A stretch of 64,000 nucleotides of DNA from Treponema pedis (lineage in GTDB: Bacteria; Spirochaetota; Spirochaetia; Treponematales; Treponemataceae). Below are positions 34,302 to 43,835 of the stretch, piece after piece (the stretch's first letter is position 1; each line of letters opens with the position of its first letter). The stretch covers positions 1,171,367-1,235,366 of the forward strand of contig NZ_CP045670.1 of assembly GCF_017161325.1 (NCBI RefSeq), written 5' to 3'. The notes under the pieces are model-generated. The model was not told the origin of the DNA, searched no databases, and worked only from the letters and a program-made list of their open reading frames with translations. Position numbers and translations under genes: made by a program.

Positions 34302-35477
34302 ATGCAAATCACAAACTGTAAAAAAAATATTCCGTTTTTTGTGCCGTCTTTTTCCGAAGAAGAAGAGAATGCCGTGTGTCGAATTTTAAAATCCGGCTGG
34401 CTTACTACCGGGAAAGAAACCTTGGAATTCGAAAATGAATTCTCGGAATTTACGGGGAGTAAATTTTCTCTTGCAGTTAATTCGGCTTCAAGCGGTTTAA
34501 TTTTGGCTTACGATGCGTGCGGAGTAAAAAGCGGCACAAAAATTCTTACAAGTCCTTATACCTTTATTTCAACGGCAACCTCGGCTCTTCATTTAGGAGC
34601 GGAAATTGTTTATGCCGATATTGAAAAAGATTCATATAGTATAGCTCCTGAAAAAATTGAGGCGGAATTAAAAAAAGATAAAACTATAAAAGCCGTTGTT
34701 CCTATCCATATTGCGGGAAATGTTTGCAATATGAAAGAAATAAATTTTCTTGCAAAAAAGTACGGTGTTGCGGTTATAGAAGATACGGCTCATGCTTTCC
34801 CTTCAAAAACTGAAGAAGGATATGCAGGCACTCTCGGTACTTGCGGCGTTTTTTCTTTTTATGCTACAAAAACGCTTACTACCGGCGAAGGCGGAATGAT
34901 TTGCACAAACGATGAAGAAATTGCAAAAAGAATCCGGCTTATGCGTTCCCATGGAATTAACCGTACAATTTGGGACCGCTACACCGACACTAAGGCTTCT
35001 TGGAAATACGATGTAACGGAAGCGGGCTGGAAATTTAATCTGCCTGACATTCTTTCCGCTATAGGAAAAGTTCAGCTTAAAAAAGCTCTTTTATTTTATG
35101 AACGGCGGAAAAAAGTTGCCGAAAAATACAATAAGGCGTTTTCGGATAATCCGCTTTTTATTCTTCCGCCTGACGGAAACGGGAATGCATGGCATTTGTA
35201 TATTTTGCGTTTAAACCTTGATATGCTGAAAATTACACGCGATGAATTTGCCCGCCTCTTACAGGAAAGCGGACTTGGAATTTCCATGCACTTTATTCCG
35301 CATTTTGAAATGACGTATATAAAAAAACGGTACGGGTTAAACGGTGCCGATTTTCCTGAAAGCCGTTTAAAGTATGAGCAAAGTTTAAGTTTACCGTTTT
35401 ATCCTTCAATGTCAAATGAGGATATAGAGTATGTTACCGATACGGTTTTAAAGATAGGGGAAGCTAATAAGCGTTGA
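34302..35477 (+). CDS. DegT/DnrJ/EryC1/StrS family aminotransferase
   Basis: A 391-residue PLP enzyme of the sugar aminotransferase family. FVPSFSEEEENAVCRILKSG and GSKFSLAVNSASSGL form the N-terminal part, VIEDTAHAFPS holds the PLP-contacting Asp and SFYATKTLTTGEGGM has the PLP lysine. RSHGINR and FNLPDILSAIGKVQL follow. Such enzymes make amino-sugars for glycans or antibiotics. Here it is followed at once by molybdenum-hydroxylase-like genes, which is not the usual sugar context. The next ORF begins at or just after its stop codon, suggesting one operon. Confidence 0.9.
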   Translation: MQITNCKKNIPFFVPSFSEEEENAVCRILKSGWLTTGKETLEFENEFSEFTGSKFSLAVNSASSGLILAYDACGVKSGTKILTSPYTFISTATSALHLGAEIVYADIEKDSYSIAPEKIEAELKKDKTIKAVVPIHIAGNVCNMKEINFLAKKYGVAVIEDTAHAFPSKTEEGYAGTLGTCGVFSFYATKTLTTGEGGMICTNDEEIAKRIRLMRSHGINRTIWDRYTDTKASWKYDVTEAGWKFNLPDILSAIGKVQLKKALLFYERRKKVAEKYNKAFSDNPLFILPPDGNGNAWHLYILRLNLDMLKITRDEFARLLQESGLGISMHFIPHFEMTYIKKRYGLNGADFPESRLKYEQSLSLPFYPSMSNEDIEYVTDTVLKIGEANKR

Positions 35478-35479
35478 AC

Positions 35480-37567
35480 ATGTGTAAAGATTTTGTTTCG
35501 GATTTAACGTTTGAAAAAACGGAGTATGCTCAAATTATACGCTCTTTCGATACGGATTCCAAATTGCTGGGGATAGAAAAACCGGATTTGCCTGAAGGTT
35601 ATGCTTTTTTTTCGGCGGAAGATATTGTAGGGAAAAATTCGGTTTCTTTTTTTGATTCGGCTATTCCGGTTTTTGCCGAGGATAAAATAGAGTATGCGGG
35701 ACAGGCTGTAGGGGTATTAACCGGTCCCGATAAAAAAATTCTTTCGGAACTTGCGCCTCTTTTTAAAATAAAAACTCAAGCCGCTTTAAGGCCGAAATCT
35801 CAATTTACTTTTGAAGAAGAGGTAAAAAATTATTTCGATTATCCGACTATAGCAAAAGAATCTTTGTCATGCGGGAATACCGAAAGTATTTTCGATAAAA
35901 GCAAAAATATTGTTTATTCTACATTTTCTCTTAAACAAAAATATCATTATCATGCGGAAACGGCATGTGTAAAAACAAATTGGAATAAGGGGCGATTGGA
36001 AGTTCATATTGCATCTCAATGGCCTTTTCATATTTTAAATTCGGTATGCGATGTTTTGGCGGTTTCTAAGGGGCAGGTAAATGTAATACTTCACAATGAA
36101 GCGGAATCTCTTGACGGAAGAATTTGGTTTCCCTCTCTGCTCGCAGCCCAAATCGCTCTTGCGTCATATCTTACAAAAAAGAATATTTCGATTCAGTTTA
36201 CACGTCAGGAAGATTTTTTATATACTGCAAAATCTCAAGGTCTTTTAATACAGCATAAAACCGCCGTTTCAAATTCGGGTTTAATTGAAGCTATGGATGT
36301 TTCCGTTATTGTAGATACCGGCTCATTTAATCCTTTTATAAATCAAATATTAAAGCAAATTACGGTAACCGCGGCGAGCCTTTACCGATTGCCTTCTTAC
36401 AGTATAAATGCCGTTGCGATTAAAACCAATTGCGGTCTTACCGATTTATTCACCGGTTGGGGAGATGCATATATAACGGCCGCCTTGGAAAAACATATAA
36501 ACGAAATTGTAAACCAGCTTAATTTATGTCCGATTAAGTTCCGCTTGGATAATGCTTTGCGCACGGGTCAGGCAAGAATTTGCGGAGTTAAAAATGATGA
36601 AGAGTTGTCCATAGAGAATCTGTTTAAAGCGGTATGCTCCACAAGCGATTTTTATAGGAAATACTATGCTTATCGCTTGATAAATACGGGGAGAAAAAAC
36701 CGGTATGACGGAAATTGGAGAGGTATCGGAATTGCGGCGGGGCTTCAATATAACGGGTCCAATATTCTTGTAAAATCGGGAATGAATTACAGTGCGGAAA
36801 TTACGTTGACTATTGACGATAGGGTTATTGTTAAAGCGGAGCCCGTTTCGGACAGTTTAAAAAAAATATTGCGTAAACAAATTGCCAAAGAGCTTGAAGC
36901 AGACGAAAACTCGGTTATTTTTTTGGGCGGCAGTACCGACGAGATGAGTATTACGGGAGCTGCTACTTCTTCATGCGGTATTTCCATTATCCCCGAGCTT
37001 ATATCGAAGTGCTGTACCGGAATTAAAAATCAAAGGTTTAGAAAACCTCTTCCCATTACCGTAAGTAAAACATATAAGATTACAAAAACTAAGGACTGGG
37101 ATAATACGCTTCTTAAAGGAGTTCCTTTTATTTCAATGACCCCCGCCGTTTGTGCCGTAGAGCTTGAACTGAACCGCAGCAATTATTCGGTGGAAATAAA
37201 GGGTATTTGGTTTGCATGTAATCCGGGTAAAATTTATTCAAAAAAAATGGTTATGCACAATATTCATAAATCTATTGCAAATGCAATTTCTAATATATCG
37301 ATAGAAAAACTTCAGGAAAGAAATATCCTTCCGTCAAGATATAAAATTCTTCCTACCGGGCATATCCCTCCAATTAGGGCATTTATTATCGAAAGTGAGC
37401 TGAAAACACGCGGTGTAGGAGAGCTTGCGGAAGGATTGGTTCCGGCTGCATATATTTCGGCATTAAATCAAATTATGATTAAATACCGCCGTATAGATAC
37501 TCTTCCCGTGTTTACCGAGGATATTTTTAAAGCTTTTGCAATAAGTGAGGAATCCGATGAGAATTAG
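35480..37567 (+). CDS. Divergent xanthine dehydrogenase-type molybdopterin-binding subunit
   Basis: A 695-residue protein of the xanthine oxidase large-subunit family. It keeps the substrate-channel start (VFAEDKIEYAGQAVGVL), a GSTDEMSITGAATSS segment and the C-terminal active-site Glu in TRGVGELAEG. However, the Gly-rich GGGFGGK moco-binding loop reads AESLDGRIW, and the FRGFG-PQ motif with its Arg reads LFTGWGDAY. Either the cofactor is bound differently or the subunit has changed function. The ATG at 35480 is used; an in-frame TTG at 35474 overlapping the aminotransferase stop has a better-placed GGGGAAG. It is followed by the [2Fe-2S] and FAD subunits. Confidence 0.82.
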   Translation: MCKDFVSDLTFEKTEYAQIIRSFDTDSKLLGIEKPDLPEGYAFFSAEDIVGKNSVSFFDSAIPVFAEDKIEYAGQAVGVLTGPDKKILSELAPLFKIKTQAALRPKSQFTFEEEVKNYFDYPTIAKESLSCGNTESIFDKSKNIVYSTFSLKQKYHYHAETACVKTNWNKGRLEVHIASQWPFHILNSVCDVLAVSKGQVNVILHNEAESLDGRIWFPSLLAAQIALASYLTKKNISIQFTRQEDFLYTAKSQGLLIQHKTAVSNSGLIEAMDVSVIVDTGSFNPFINQILKQITVTAASLYRLPSYSINAVAIKTNCGLTDLFTGWGDAYITAALEKHINEIVNQLNLCPIKFRLDNALRTGQARICGVKNDEELSIENLFKAVCSTSDFYRKYYAYRLINTGRKNRYDGNWRGIGIAAGLQYNGSNILVKSGMNYSAEITLTIDDRVIVKAEPVSDSLKKILRKQIAKELEADENSVIFLGGSTDEMSITGAATSSCGISIIPELISKCCTGIKNQRFRKPLPITVSKTYKITKTKDWDNTLLKGVPFISMTPAVCAVELELNRSNYSVEIKGIWFACNPGKIYSKKMVMHNIHKSIANAISNISIEKLQERNILPSRYKILPTGHIPPIRAFIIESELKTRGVGELAEGLVPAAYISALNQIMIKYRRIDTLPVFTEDIFKAFAISEESDEN

Positions 37568-38036
37568 TTTTAACTTAAACGGAACAAATGTACAAATTGA
37601 AGCCGTAGCCAATGAAAGGCTTGTTTATGTCTTACGCAGAGAATTCGGTCTTTTCAGTTTAAAATCCTCATGTCTAAACGGCCAATGCGGTTCATGTACC
37701 GTGCTTATGAACGGTAAGCCGGTTCCCTCGTGTCTTGTGCCGGTTTTTAAGGTTGAAGGTGCGGAAATAATAACCCTTGAGTATTTTAAAACCACCGAAG
37801 CTTATAAGGTTATAAGTGCCGGTTTTGACCAGGCCGGAGTTGAAATGTGCGGATTTTGCGATGCGGGTAAAATATTTTTTGCTCACTCTATTTTAACTTC
37901 CGGCCTTGACGCTTCGGCACAAAGTGCGGAAGAAAAAATACGCAGGGTTTATTCCAGCTCGATGTGCCGATGTACAAGTTTTGAGGATTTATTTTCCGCA
38001 ATTACACGTATCGGTAAATCTCAAAAAAGAAAATAA
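37557..38036 (+). CDS. Molybdenum hydroxylase [2Fe-2S] subunit
   Basis: A 159-residue two-cluster iron-sulfur subunit. The plant-type ferredoxin half has SSCLNGQCGSCTVL and the fourth Cys in PVPSC. The helical half has MCGFCDAGKIFF and MCRCTSFEDL. All eight cluster Cys are present, so electron transfer should be intact even though the large subunit is divergent. The ATG at 37557 is chosen because GAGG lies 6 bases upstream; it overlaps the previous gene by 11 bp. Confidence 0.92.
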   Translation: MRISFNLNGTNVQIEAVANERLVYVLRREFGLFSLKSSCLNGQCGSCTVLMNGKPVPSCLVPVFKVEGAEIITLEYFKTTEAYKVISAGFDQAGVEMCGFCDAGKIFFAHSILTSGLDASAQSAEEKIRRVYSSSMCRCTSFEDLFSAITRIGKSQKRK

Positions 38037-38053
38037 ATTAGCCGGAGAAAGTT

Positions 38054-38899
38054 ATGGAATCTTTGACAAAAAAATCAAATATATACAGGGCTCGCTCTTT
38101 GCAGGAAATGCAGATTATGCTGAAAAATATTTCGGGAGTTGTTCCTATTGCGGGGGCTACGGGGTTTTTAAATAATCAAACCGGCGATATTATCGATTTA
38201 CCTCAACATCTTTTGGATATAAATCAAATACCGGAATTAAAGGAAATTTTTAAAACGGAGCGCTATTTTGAATTCGGGGCGGCGGTTACTTTAAATGAAA
38301 TTTTGGATTTGGGGAAAAAAAATATACCGCCCGTTTTATATTCCGCAATAGAAAAAATATCCAATAATTCGCTTCGCTATCTTGCTACAATAGGCGGAAA
38401 TATTGCAAATGCTGAAGCGAGCTCAGGTACGTTTTTGCCTATGCTTGCTCTTGATGCAAAGTTGGAAATACGTACGGGTGAAGAAATAGAGTGGGTGCCT
38501 TTTGCAAAATACATAGATACAAGTTACAATGAAAAAAGAAGCTCATCTTATGTAATAACGAAAATACGTATTCCCAACGAATCGTGGACAAAGAATTTTT
38601 ATGCGAAGCTCGACTCTCATTATAATTTGAGCGAAGATGCCGCATCGTTTTTATTTTTAATTAGAATTCAAAAAAATATTTTATCCGAAATGCGGCTCTT
38701 TTTTTCTTCTAATCGGCTTATCCGTGAAAAAGAATTCGATAATTTACTTTTGGGCAGGAGTTTGCCTTTGCCGCATCGTGAAGTTTTAGGTATTATGGAA
38801 AAAGCAAAGCAAATTTTTACCGTAGATAAATTCGGCTCGGATTTTCATCGTACTTATTTTTTTAATTTGCTTGAGGATAATCTTTATAAATTAACTTAA
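38054..38899 (+). CDS. Molybdenum hydroxylase FAD-binding subunit
   Basis: A 281-residue CutM/XdhB-like flavoprotein. It has the FAD-binding IAGATGFLN (a G-A-T-x-F variant), ATIGGNIANAEASSG and the C-terminal CO-dehydrogenase flavoprotein region. It would accept electrons from the [2Fe-2S] subunit and pass them to NAD or another acceptor. GGAG precedes the ATG by 8 bases. Gene order is Mo, FeS, FAD. Confidence 0.9.
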   Translation: MESLTKKSNIYRARSLQEMQIMLKNISGVVPIAGATGFLNNQTGDIIDLPQHLLDINQIPELKEIFKTERYFEFGAAVTLNEILDLGKKNIPPVLYSAIEKISNNSLRYLATIGGNIANAEASSGTFLPMLALDAKLEIRTGEEIEWVPFAKYIDTSYNEKRSSSYVITKIRIPNESWTKNFYAKLDSHYNLSEDAASFLFLIRIQKNILSEMRLFFSSNRLIREKEFDNLLLGRSLPLPHREVLGIMEKAKQIFTVDKFGSDFHRTYFFNLLEDNLYKLT

Positions 38900-38942
38900 A
38901 AACCGGGAAGTCCGTATAAGGGACGTTATTTGCCGCCCTTAT

Positions 38943-39854
38943 TTATTTTTTAGACTTTTCCGGAAACTGAGCGATAATAACTGCGGTAAATAAGACGGCG
39001 CAGCCTAAAAGTTCTTTTATGCTTAATATTTCTCCTAAAAAATAGTAACCGGCTATTGCACCGAATACGGCTTCCAAACTTAGGATAAGAGAAGCTATTG
39101 TAGGGTCGGTGTTTTTTTGAGCTATCATCTGTAATGTATAGCCTATACCTGACGAAAAAACTCCCGCATAGAAAATCGGAAACCAGCCCGCTGTTATGTT
39201 GCTCCATACGGGTGTATCCGCAATAAACATTGCCGCCGCAGATAAGATTGAACAAAAGGCAAATTGCAAAAACGACATATAAACTGGGTCTACTTTTTTG
39301 CTGAAATAATCTATAGATAAAACGTGCCCCGCCCATACGAAAGAGCTTGCAAAAATAATTAAATCGCCGTAACCTATACTGAAACCTTCTTTTATTGTTA
39401 AAAGGTATAAACCTATTATTTCAAAAACTACGCCTATCCAGACAAGTTTTCGTATTTTTTTTCCAGTAAAGACTCCGAATAAGGGGACAATTACTATGTA
39501 CAAAGAGGTAATAAAACCTGCTTTTCCTACCGTAGTATACAATATGCCGGTTTGTTGAAATGTGGAACCTAAAAAGAGAAAAAATCCGGTAACAAGTCCG
39601 CTTAAAACCGTGTTGCGTCTTTTTATTTTACAAAGGGGCTTTTCGTTTTCCGCAAGGATTTTTTCTCTTTTTTCGGTAAGTTTTATCACTGCTGCAACAA
39701 TCCCAAGTGAAATAAATGCAAGTACATAACGTCCCGTCATAAAAGTAAAAGGTTGAACATAATCCATTCCCGTGCGTTGAGCAACAAATGCGGTTCCCCA
39801 GATAAACGATGTCAGTATGAGCATTGCATTTCCCGCCGCCTTATTTTTATTCAT
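38943..39854 (-). CDS. EamA (DMT superfamily) transporter
   Basis: A 303-residue protein of ten predicted helices formed by two EamA repeats (ILTSFIWGTAFVAQRTGMD and IFASSFVWAGHVLSIDYFSK). A late GEILSIKELLGCAVL is typical of the RhaT/EamA drug-metabolite transporters. The substrate is unknown, with amino acids or metabolites likely. AAGGGG lies before the ATG. It converges on the molybdenum hydroxylase genes and is downstream of recA on the same strand. Confidence 0.9.
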   Translation of the reverse strand: MNKNKAAGNAMLILTSFIWGTAFVAQRTGMDYVQPFTFMTGRYVLAFISLGIVAAVIKLTEKREKILAENEKPLCKIKRRNTVLSGLVTGFFLFLGSTFQQTGILYTTVGKAGFITSLYIVIVPLFGVFTGKKIRKLVWIGVVFEIIGLYLLTIKEGFSIGYGDLIIFASSFVWAGHVLSIDYFSKKVDPVYMSFLQFAFCSILSAAAMFIADTPVWSNITAGWFPIFYAGVFSSGIGYTLQMIAQKNTDPTIASLILSLEAVFGAIAGYYFLGEILSIKELLGCAVLFTAVIIAQFPEKSKK

Positions 39855-39897
39855 AAAAAAATCCCCTTAAAAAATTTAATTCCGTATATATAGCTGC

Positions 39898-39940
39898 AAA
39901 TAAAAATACCGAATAACCTTTTATAAAAATCATTCGGTAT
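39898..39940 (-). terminator. Terminator of recA
   Basis: ATACCGAAT (39906-39914) pairs with ATTCGGTAT (39932-39940) across 17 nt. On the minus strand the stem is followed by TTTTTATTT. It begins 24 bp after the recA stop. Confidence 0.7.
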
Positions 39941-39963
39941 GTATTTAAAACCCGTTTTAAAAT

Positions 39964-41190
39964 TTAGAACAGACTGTCATCGGCCGGTTTACCGATTACT
40001 TCCGGTTGAGGAGCCGTTTTTTTCTTTTCGGAAGGCTCTTCTCTTTCTTTATTTTCCGTGTCCGATGAGGTTGAAGAATCGGAGCGTGCGGCGGCGGCGG
40101 CTTTTTCCTGAGCTTCTTTTTGTTCTTGCGTTTTTTCTACAAAGCTTGAAACATAGGGCCTTCCGGGAAAGAGCTTTTCCCGCAATTCTTTTTCGATGTT
40201 ACGCGTAAGCTCAATATTTTCTTCCAAAAATTTAACGGCATTGGGGCGACCTTGTCCTATTTTATCATCTCCGTAAGAATACCATGAACCGCTTTTTTTA
40301 ATAATTTCCTGTTTAACGGCCGAATCCAAAAGGCTTCCGTAAGGACAAACTCCTTTTCCGAATTGTATTTCCATTTCGGCTTTTTTAAAAGGCGGGGCTA
40401 CCTTATTTTTTACAACTTTTACCTTAATTTTATTTCCCCATGCTCCGTCATCGTCTTTTCCGAGAGTTTCGGTTTTTCTTACATCAAGACGTACGGACGC
40501 ATAAAATTTAAGGGCATTTCCGCCGGTAGTGGTTTCAGGGCTTCCGAACATAACACCGATTTTCATTCTTATTTGATTAATAAAGATAATCATACATTTA
40601 GATTTACTTATAATCGCAGTAAGTTTTCTTAAGGCCTGACTCATAAGGCGGGCCTGTAATCCCATGTGAGAGTCTCCCATTTCCCCTTCTATTTCCGCTT
40701 GAGGTGTAAGGGCGGCAACCGAGTCAATTACTATTATATCTACGGCGCCGGAACGTACCAAACTCTCGGCAATTTCAAGGGCTTGTTCTCCAGTGTCGGG
40801 CTGCGAAACCCAAAGCTCGTCGATGTTTACGCCCAAAGCCTTTGCATATTGAGGGTCAAGAGCGTGTTCGGCATCTATAAAAGCCGCTATGCCCTTTTGT
40901 TTTTGAGCTTCCGCAACGGCATGAAGAGCTATTGTAGTTTTTCCCGACGACTCCGGTCCGAAAATCTCGATAATACGGCCTCTGGGGTATCCGCCTATCC
41001 CTAGAGCTTCGTCCAAAAGAATACTTCCTGAAGGAATTGAATCGATATTTCCTATTGCAGGATTGCTGCCGAGCTTCATTAAAGAGCCCTGTCCGAATTG
41101 TTTTTCAATTTGAAGTCTCGCCGCTTCAAGAGCCTTTAATTTGTCTTCGGTATTTGCGTCCGCAGGCATTTCGTTTCTTGTTTTTGCCAC
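39964..41190 (-). CDS. recA: Recombinase RecA
   Basis: A 408-residue RecA, which forms filaments on single-stranded DNA for strand exchange. Walker A GPESSGKT, Walker [11 protein letters not shown], the MAW-like [14 protein letters not shown] and the L2-region [19 protein letters not shown] are all present. The Ser/Glu-rich C-terminal tail (residues about 355-408) is longer than average and acidic/basic mixed. The start codon is GTG at 41190 with AAGGAG upstream. No LexA-type operator was obvious in the 379 bp between recA and fliQ. Confidence 0.97.
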   Translation of the reverse strand: MAKTRNEMPADANTEDKLKALEAARLQIEKQFGQGSLMKLGSNPAIGNIDSIPSGSILLDEALGIGGYPRGRIIEIFGPESSGKTTIALHAVAEAQKQKGIAAFIDAEHALDPQYAKALGVNIDELWVSQPDTGEQALEIAESLVRSGAVDIIVIDSVAALTPQAEIEGEMGDSHMGLQARLMSQALRKLTAIISKSKCMIIFINQIRMKIGVMFGSPETTTGGNALKFYASVRLDVRKTETLGKDDDGAWGNKIKVKVVKNKVAPPFKKAEMEIQFGKGVCPYGSLLDSAVKQEIIKKSGSWYSYGDDKIGQGRPNAVKFLEENIELTRNIEKELREKLFPGRPYVSSFVEKTQEQKEAQEKAAAAARSDSSTSSDTENKEREEPSEKKKTAPQPEVIGKPADDSLF

Positions 41191-41462
41191 AATAATCTCC
41201 TTATGTGTAATTTAAATTTATTTTCCGCCCTTACACTATTATTATACGGAATAAAAAGGCTTTTGTATATTTTTTTTAAAATCTTATAAAAATATTTATA
41301 AGCGGTTCGTATTATATAAAATTCAAAGCTAAAAAGCAAGGCTGAAACTTATAAGGAAATAATTTTCTTTTCGATTTTGAGGTGATTTTCATCTATAAAT
41401 TTTAAAAGTTAATTTTTATACGGCTTTCTTTTTCCATACTTTAATAAAATGTAAAAGAATGA

Positions 41463-41543
41463 TATAATATAAGACATCTCTAAAACTCGATTATATTTTA
41501 GAGGTTATCCGGATTATTTCTAAAACTTAAGTTATATTTTAGA
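41463..41543 (+). promoter_or_regulatory. Putative fliQ promoter with tandem TCTAAAA palindromes
   Basis: A TATAAT box (41463-41468) is followed by two similar palindromes, TCTAAAA-N10-TTTTAGA (41479-41502) and TCTAAAA-N11-TTTTAGA (41519-41543). Their centres are about 40 bp apart, or four helical turns. They lie between the promoter and the fliQ Shine-Dalgarno, so they could be operator sites or mRNA hairpins. The rest of 41191-41462 holds the recA upstream region and nothing else I can name. Confidence 0.55.
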
Positions 41544-41569
41544 AAATTCCTATACGTCGGGAGGGGATA

Positions 41570-41839
41570 ATGTCTATCGGAACAATAGTTACTTTAATGC
41601 GGGAAGGTATATGGGTAGTTTTAGTAATTTCCGCACCTATTTTAATTGCGGCTCTTTTGGTAGGGCTTATTGTGGCGATTTTTCAGGCTACAACTTCAAT
41701 ACAGGAACAAACCCTTACCTTTGTTCCGAAAATTTTTACTATACTCGGAATGCTTGCCCTTTTAGCGGGTTGGATATTTGCCGTTTTACGCGGATATTTT
41801 ATTTCGCTGATGGATTTAATTCCTCAGCTGGTACGCTGA
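41570..41839 (+). CDS. fliQ: Flagellar export protein FliQ
   Basis: FliQ is an 89-residue two-helix component of the flagellar type III export gate with FliP and FliR. The sequence has VISAPILIAALLVGLIVAIF, the conserved QATTSIQEQTLTFVPK and a second helix LLAGWIFAVLRGYF. GGGAGGGG lies before the ATG. fliP, which usually precedes fliQ, is not here. Confidence 0.96.
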   Translation: MSIGTIVTLMREGIWVVLVISAPILIAALLVGLIVAIFQATTSIQEQTLTFVPKIFTILGMLALLAGWIFAVLRGYFISLMDLIPQLVR

Positions 41840-41874
41840 TTGTTCGGTTATAACTTTATTTAAAGGCGTAAAAA

Positions 41875-42669
41875 ATGCAGCCCTTAGGTTTTATTTTAAA
41901 TAAAGAGCCCGTTTTTTTACTTGCGGCGGTCCGTATTTTTGCGATGATAATGACCTCTCCTCTTACTTCTATGCGGAATGTTTCGCGTATTGCTAAAATA
42001 GGGCTTGCAGGACTTACCGCCTTTACGGTTTCGCCCTATGCCTATCCTGCACTTACGATTCCCGACGCTTTTTCGCTTGAATACGCTCTTTTGCTTTTAG
42101 GCGAGGGGTTAATCGGTGTTTTAACCGGTTTTTTTATAAGTATTCTGTTTGCAACTTTCAGCACGGCAGGACAATTTTTTTCATTTCAAATGGGTTTCGG
42201 CGCTTCCGAAGTTTACGATGCCCTTGCTCAAATTGAAAACCCCTTAATGGGACAATACTTCAATTTTGTTGCAGCCCTTGTTTTTTTGCAAATTAAGGGC
42301 TTTCAAAAGCTTTTTTTAGGCGGAGTAATGAAAAGTATAGAATATGTAAACTGTCTTGCTTTTTTACAAAGACAGGAGCCTCTTTCAAATTATTTTTTAA
42401 ACGCTGTAGGAAATCTTTTTTTAAATGCTATTATAATTTCGCTTCCCATTATGGGAACCCTTGTTTTAATTCACGTTACAATGGGGCTTTTAACAAAGGC
42501 GGCTCCTCAAATGAATTTATTGTCGGAAGGTTTTCCTATTACGATATTAACGGCATTTTTAATTCTTACAATAGCCTTGCCGTTTTTTATAAACACATTT
42601 GAAATTATTTTGGAAAACGGGTTATCCGCATTTTGGAATTTATTAAGCGGTTTAGGAGGGGCAAGGTGA
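41875..42669 (+). CDS. fliR: Flagellar export protein FliR
   Basis: A 264-residue integral membrane protein with six predicted helices and the FliR features [43 protein letters not shown] and [10 protein letters not shown]. It forms the export gate with FliP/FliQ. It ends where flhB starts (GTGA overlap). Confidence 0.95.
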   Translation: MQPLGFILNKEPVFLLAAVRIFAMIMTSPLTSMRNVSRIAKIGLAGLTAFTVSPYAYPALTIPDAFSLEYALLLLGEGLIGVLTGFFISILFATFSTAGQFFSFQMGFGASEVYDALAQIENPLMGQYFNFVAALVFLQIKGFQKLFLGGVMKSIEYVNCLAFLQRQEPLSNYFLNAVGNLFLNAIIISLPIMGTLVLIHVTMGLLTKAAPQMNLLSEGFPITILTAFLILTIALPFFINTFEIILENGLSAFWNLLSGLGGAR

Positions 42670-43835
42670 AAAGTGCGGACGGTATTCTTTTGTATAAAAT
42701 CTGTTTTGACTCCGAACTCGATTACTTTAATAAATTAATCGGATTACAATGGTTTGCCGCTGAAGATGACGGTAAAACGGAAGACCCTACCGAGCATAGA
42801 ATCAGAAAGGCAAGGGAAGAGGGGCGCGTTGCGAAAAGTCAGGATTTAAACGCTGCGGTAGTAGTTCTTTTTCCAGTAATTGCTCTTATTATTTTGGGTC
42901 CTTATATGTTTAAATCCCTAATGCAGGTTATTTCTTTCTTTTTTGAAAGGTGCACTACCGAAAGTCTTTTTAACGGAGCTTGGTTCGCCGTATTTCTTAA
43001 CTACTTGCTTAAAACCGTTTTTCCGATTACCATAATTGCAATGCTTGCAGGTGTTATAAGCAACATTATTCAAAACCGCGGTTTTTTATTTTCGGCAAAG
43101 CCGATTCAGCCTAATTTCCAAAAAATAACGCCCAATTTCGCGCGTTTTTTTAAGCGGGCTCTTTTTTCATCTGAAGGGCTTTTTAATTTGGCAAAATCGC
43201 TTTTTAAAGTAGTAATTATCGGTTTTATAGGATATCTTGTTATAAAAAGTAATATCACTACAATGATTTCCATGCTGCAAGTCGGCTTTGCGGATTCGGT
43301 TTTTTTTATTGCAAAGACGGCTGCGAAAATTTTAGCCTTTGCCGCTGCGGCATTGGTTGTATTGAGTATCCCGGATTATATTTTCCAGAGAAAACAGTTT
43401 TTAGATTCTTTAAAAATGTCGAAAACTGAAGTTACTCAGGAATACAAGGAATTGGAAGGCGACCCTATGATAAAGTCGCAAATAAGCAGACAAATGCAGG
43501 CAATTTTGAAAAAAACGGGAATAAAAAACGTGCCTAATGCCGATGTGGTAATTACAAACCCGACTCACTATGCGGTAGCATTGCAATGGAAGCAGGGAGA
43601 AATGCCTGCCCCTATGGTTATTGCAAAGGGTACGGATACGGCTGCACAAAACATAAAACGCATTGCCCGCGAACACGATATACCTTTAATGGAAAACGTT
43701 CCCTTAGCGCGGGCCTTATATGCAAATGTGGATTTGGGACAGGTAGTTCCCAATGAATATTATACATCTCTTTCTATTATTTTTATGAAAGTTTATGCAA
43801 TGAAGGGGAAATCCCCGGGAGGACTGACGGAATAA
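42666..43835 (+). CDS. flhB: Flagellar export switch protein FlhB
   Basis: A 389-residue FlhB that controls the change from hook to filament export. Four helices follow a charged start ([20 protein letters not shown]), and the autocleavage site NPTH ([13 protein letters not shown]) is intact. The GTG at 42666 overlaps the fliR stop and is preceded by AGGAGGGG; a longer ORF from 42633 lies inside fliR. A 28-residue N-terminal extension precedes the typical FlhB start. Confidence 0.94.
   Translation: MKSADGILLYKICFDSELDYFNKLIGLQWFAAEDDGKTEDPTEHRIRKAREEGRVAKSQDLNAAVVVLFPVIALIILGPYMFKSLMQVISFFFERCTTESLFNGAWFAVFLNYLLKTVFPITIIAMLAGVISNIIQNRGFLFSAKPIQPNFQKITPNFARFFKRALFSSEGLFNLAKSLFKVVIIGFIGYLVIKSNITTMISMLQVGFADSVFFIAKTAAKILAFAAAALVVLSIPDYIFQRKQFLDSLKMSKTEVTQEYKELEGDPMIKSQISRQMQAILKKTGIKNVPNADVVITNPTHYAVALQWKQGEMPAPMVIAKGTDTAAQNIKRIAREHDIPLMENVPLARALYANVDLGQVVPNEYYTSLSIIFMKVYAMKGKSPGGLTE

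Noticed and set aside
41191-41569. LexA/SOS operator upstream of recA
   Set aside because: No CTG-N10-CAG or GAAC-N4-GTTC site is present in the recA-fliQ interval.
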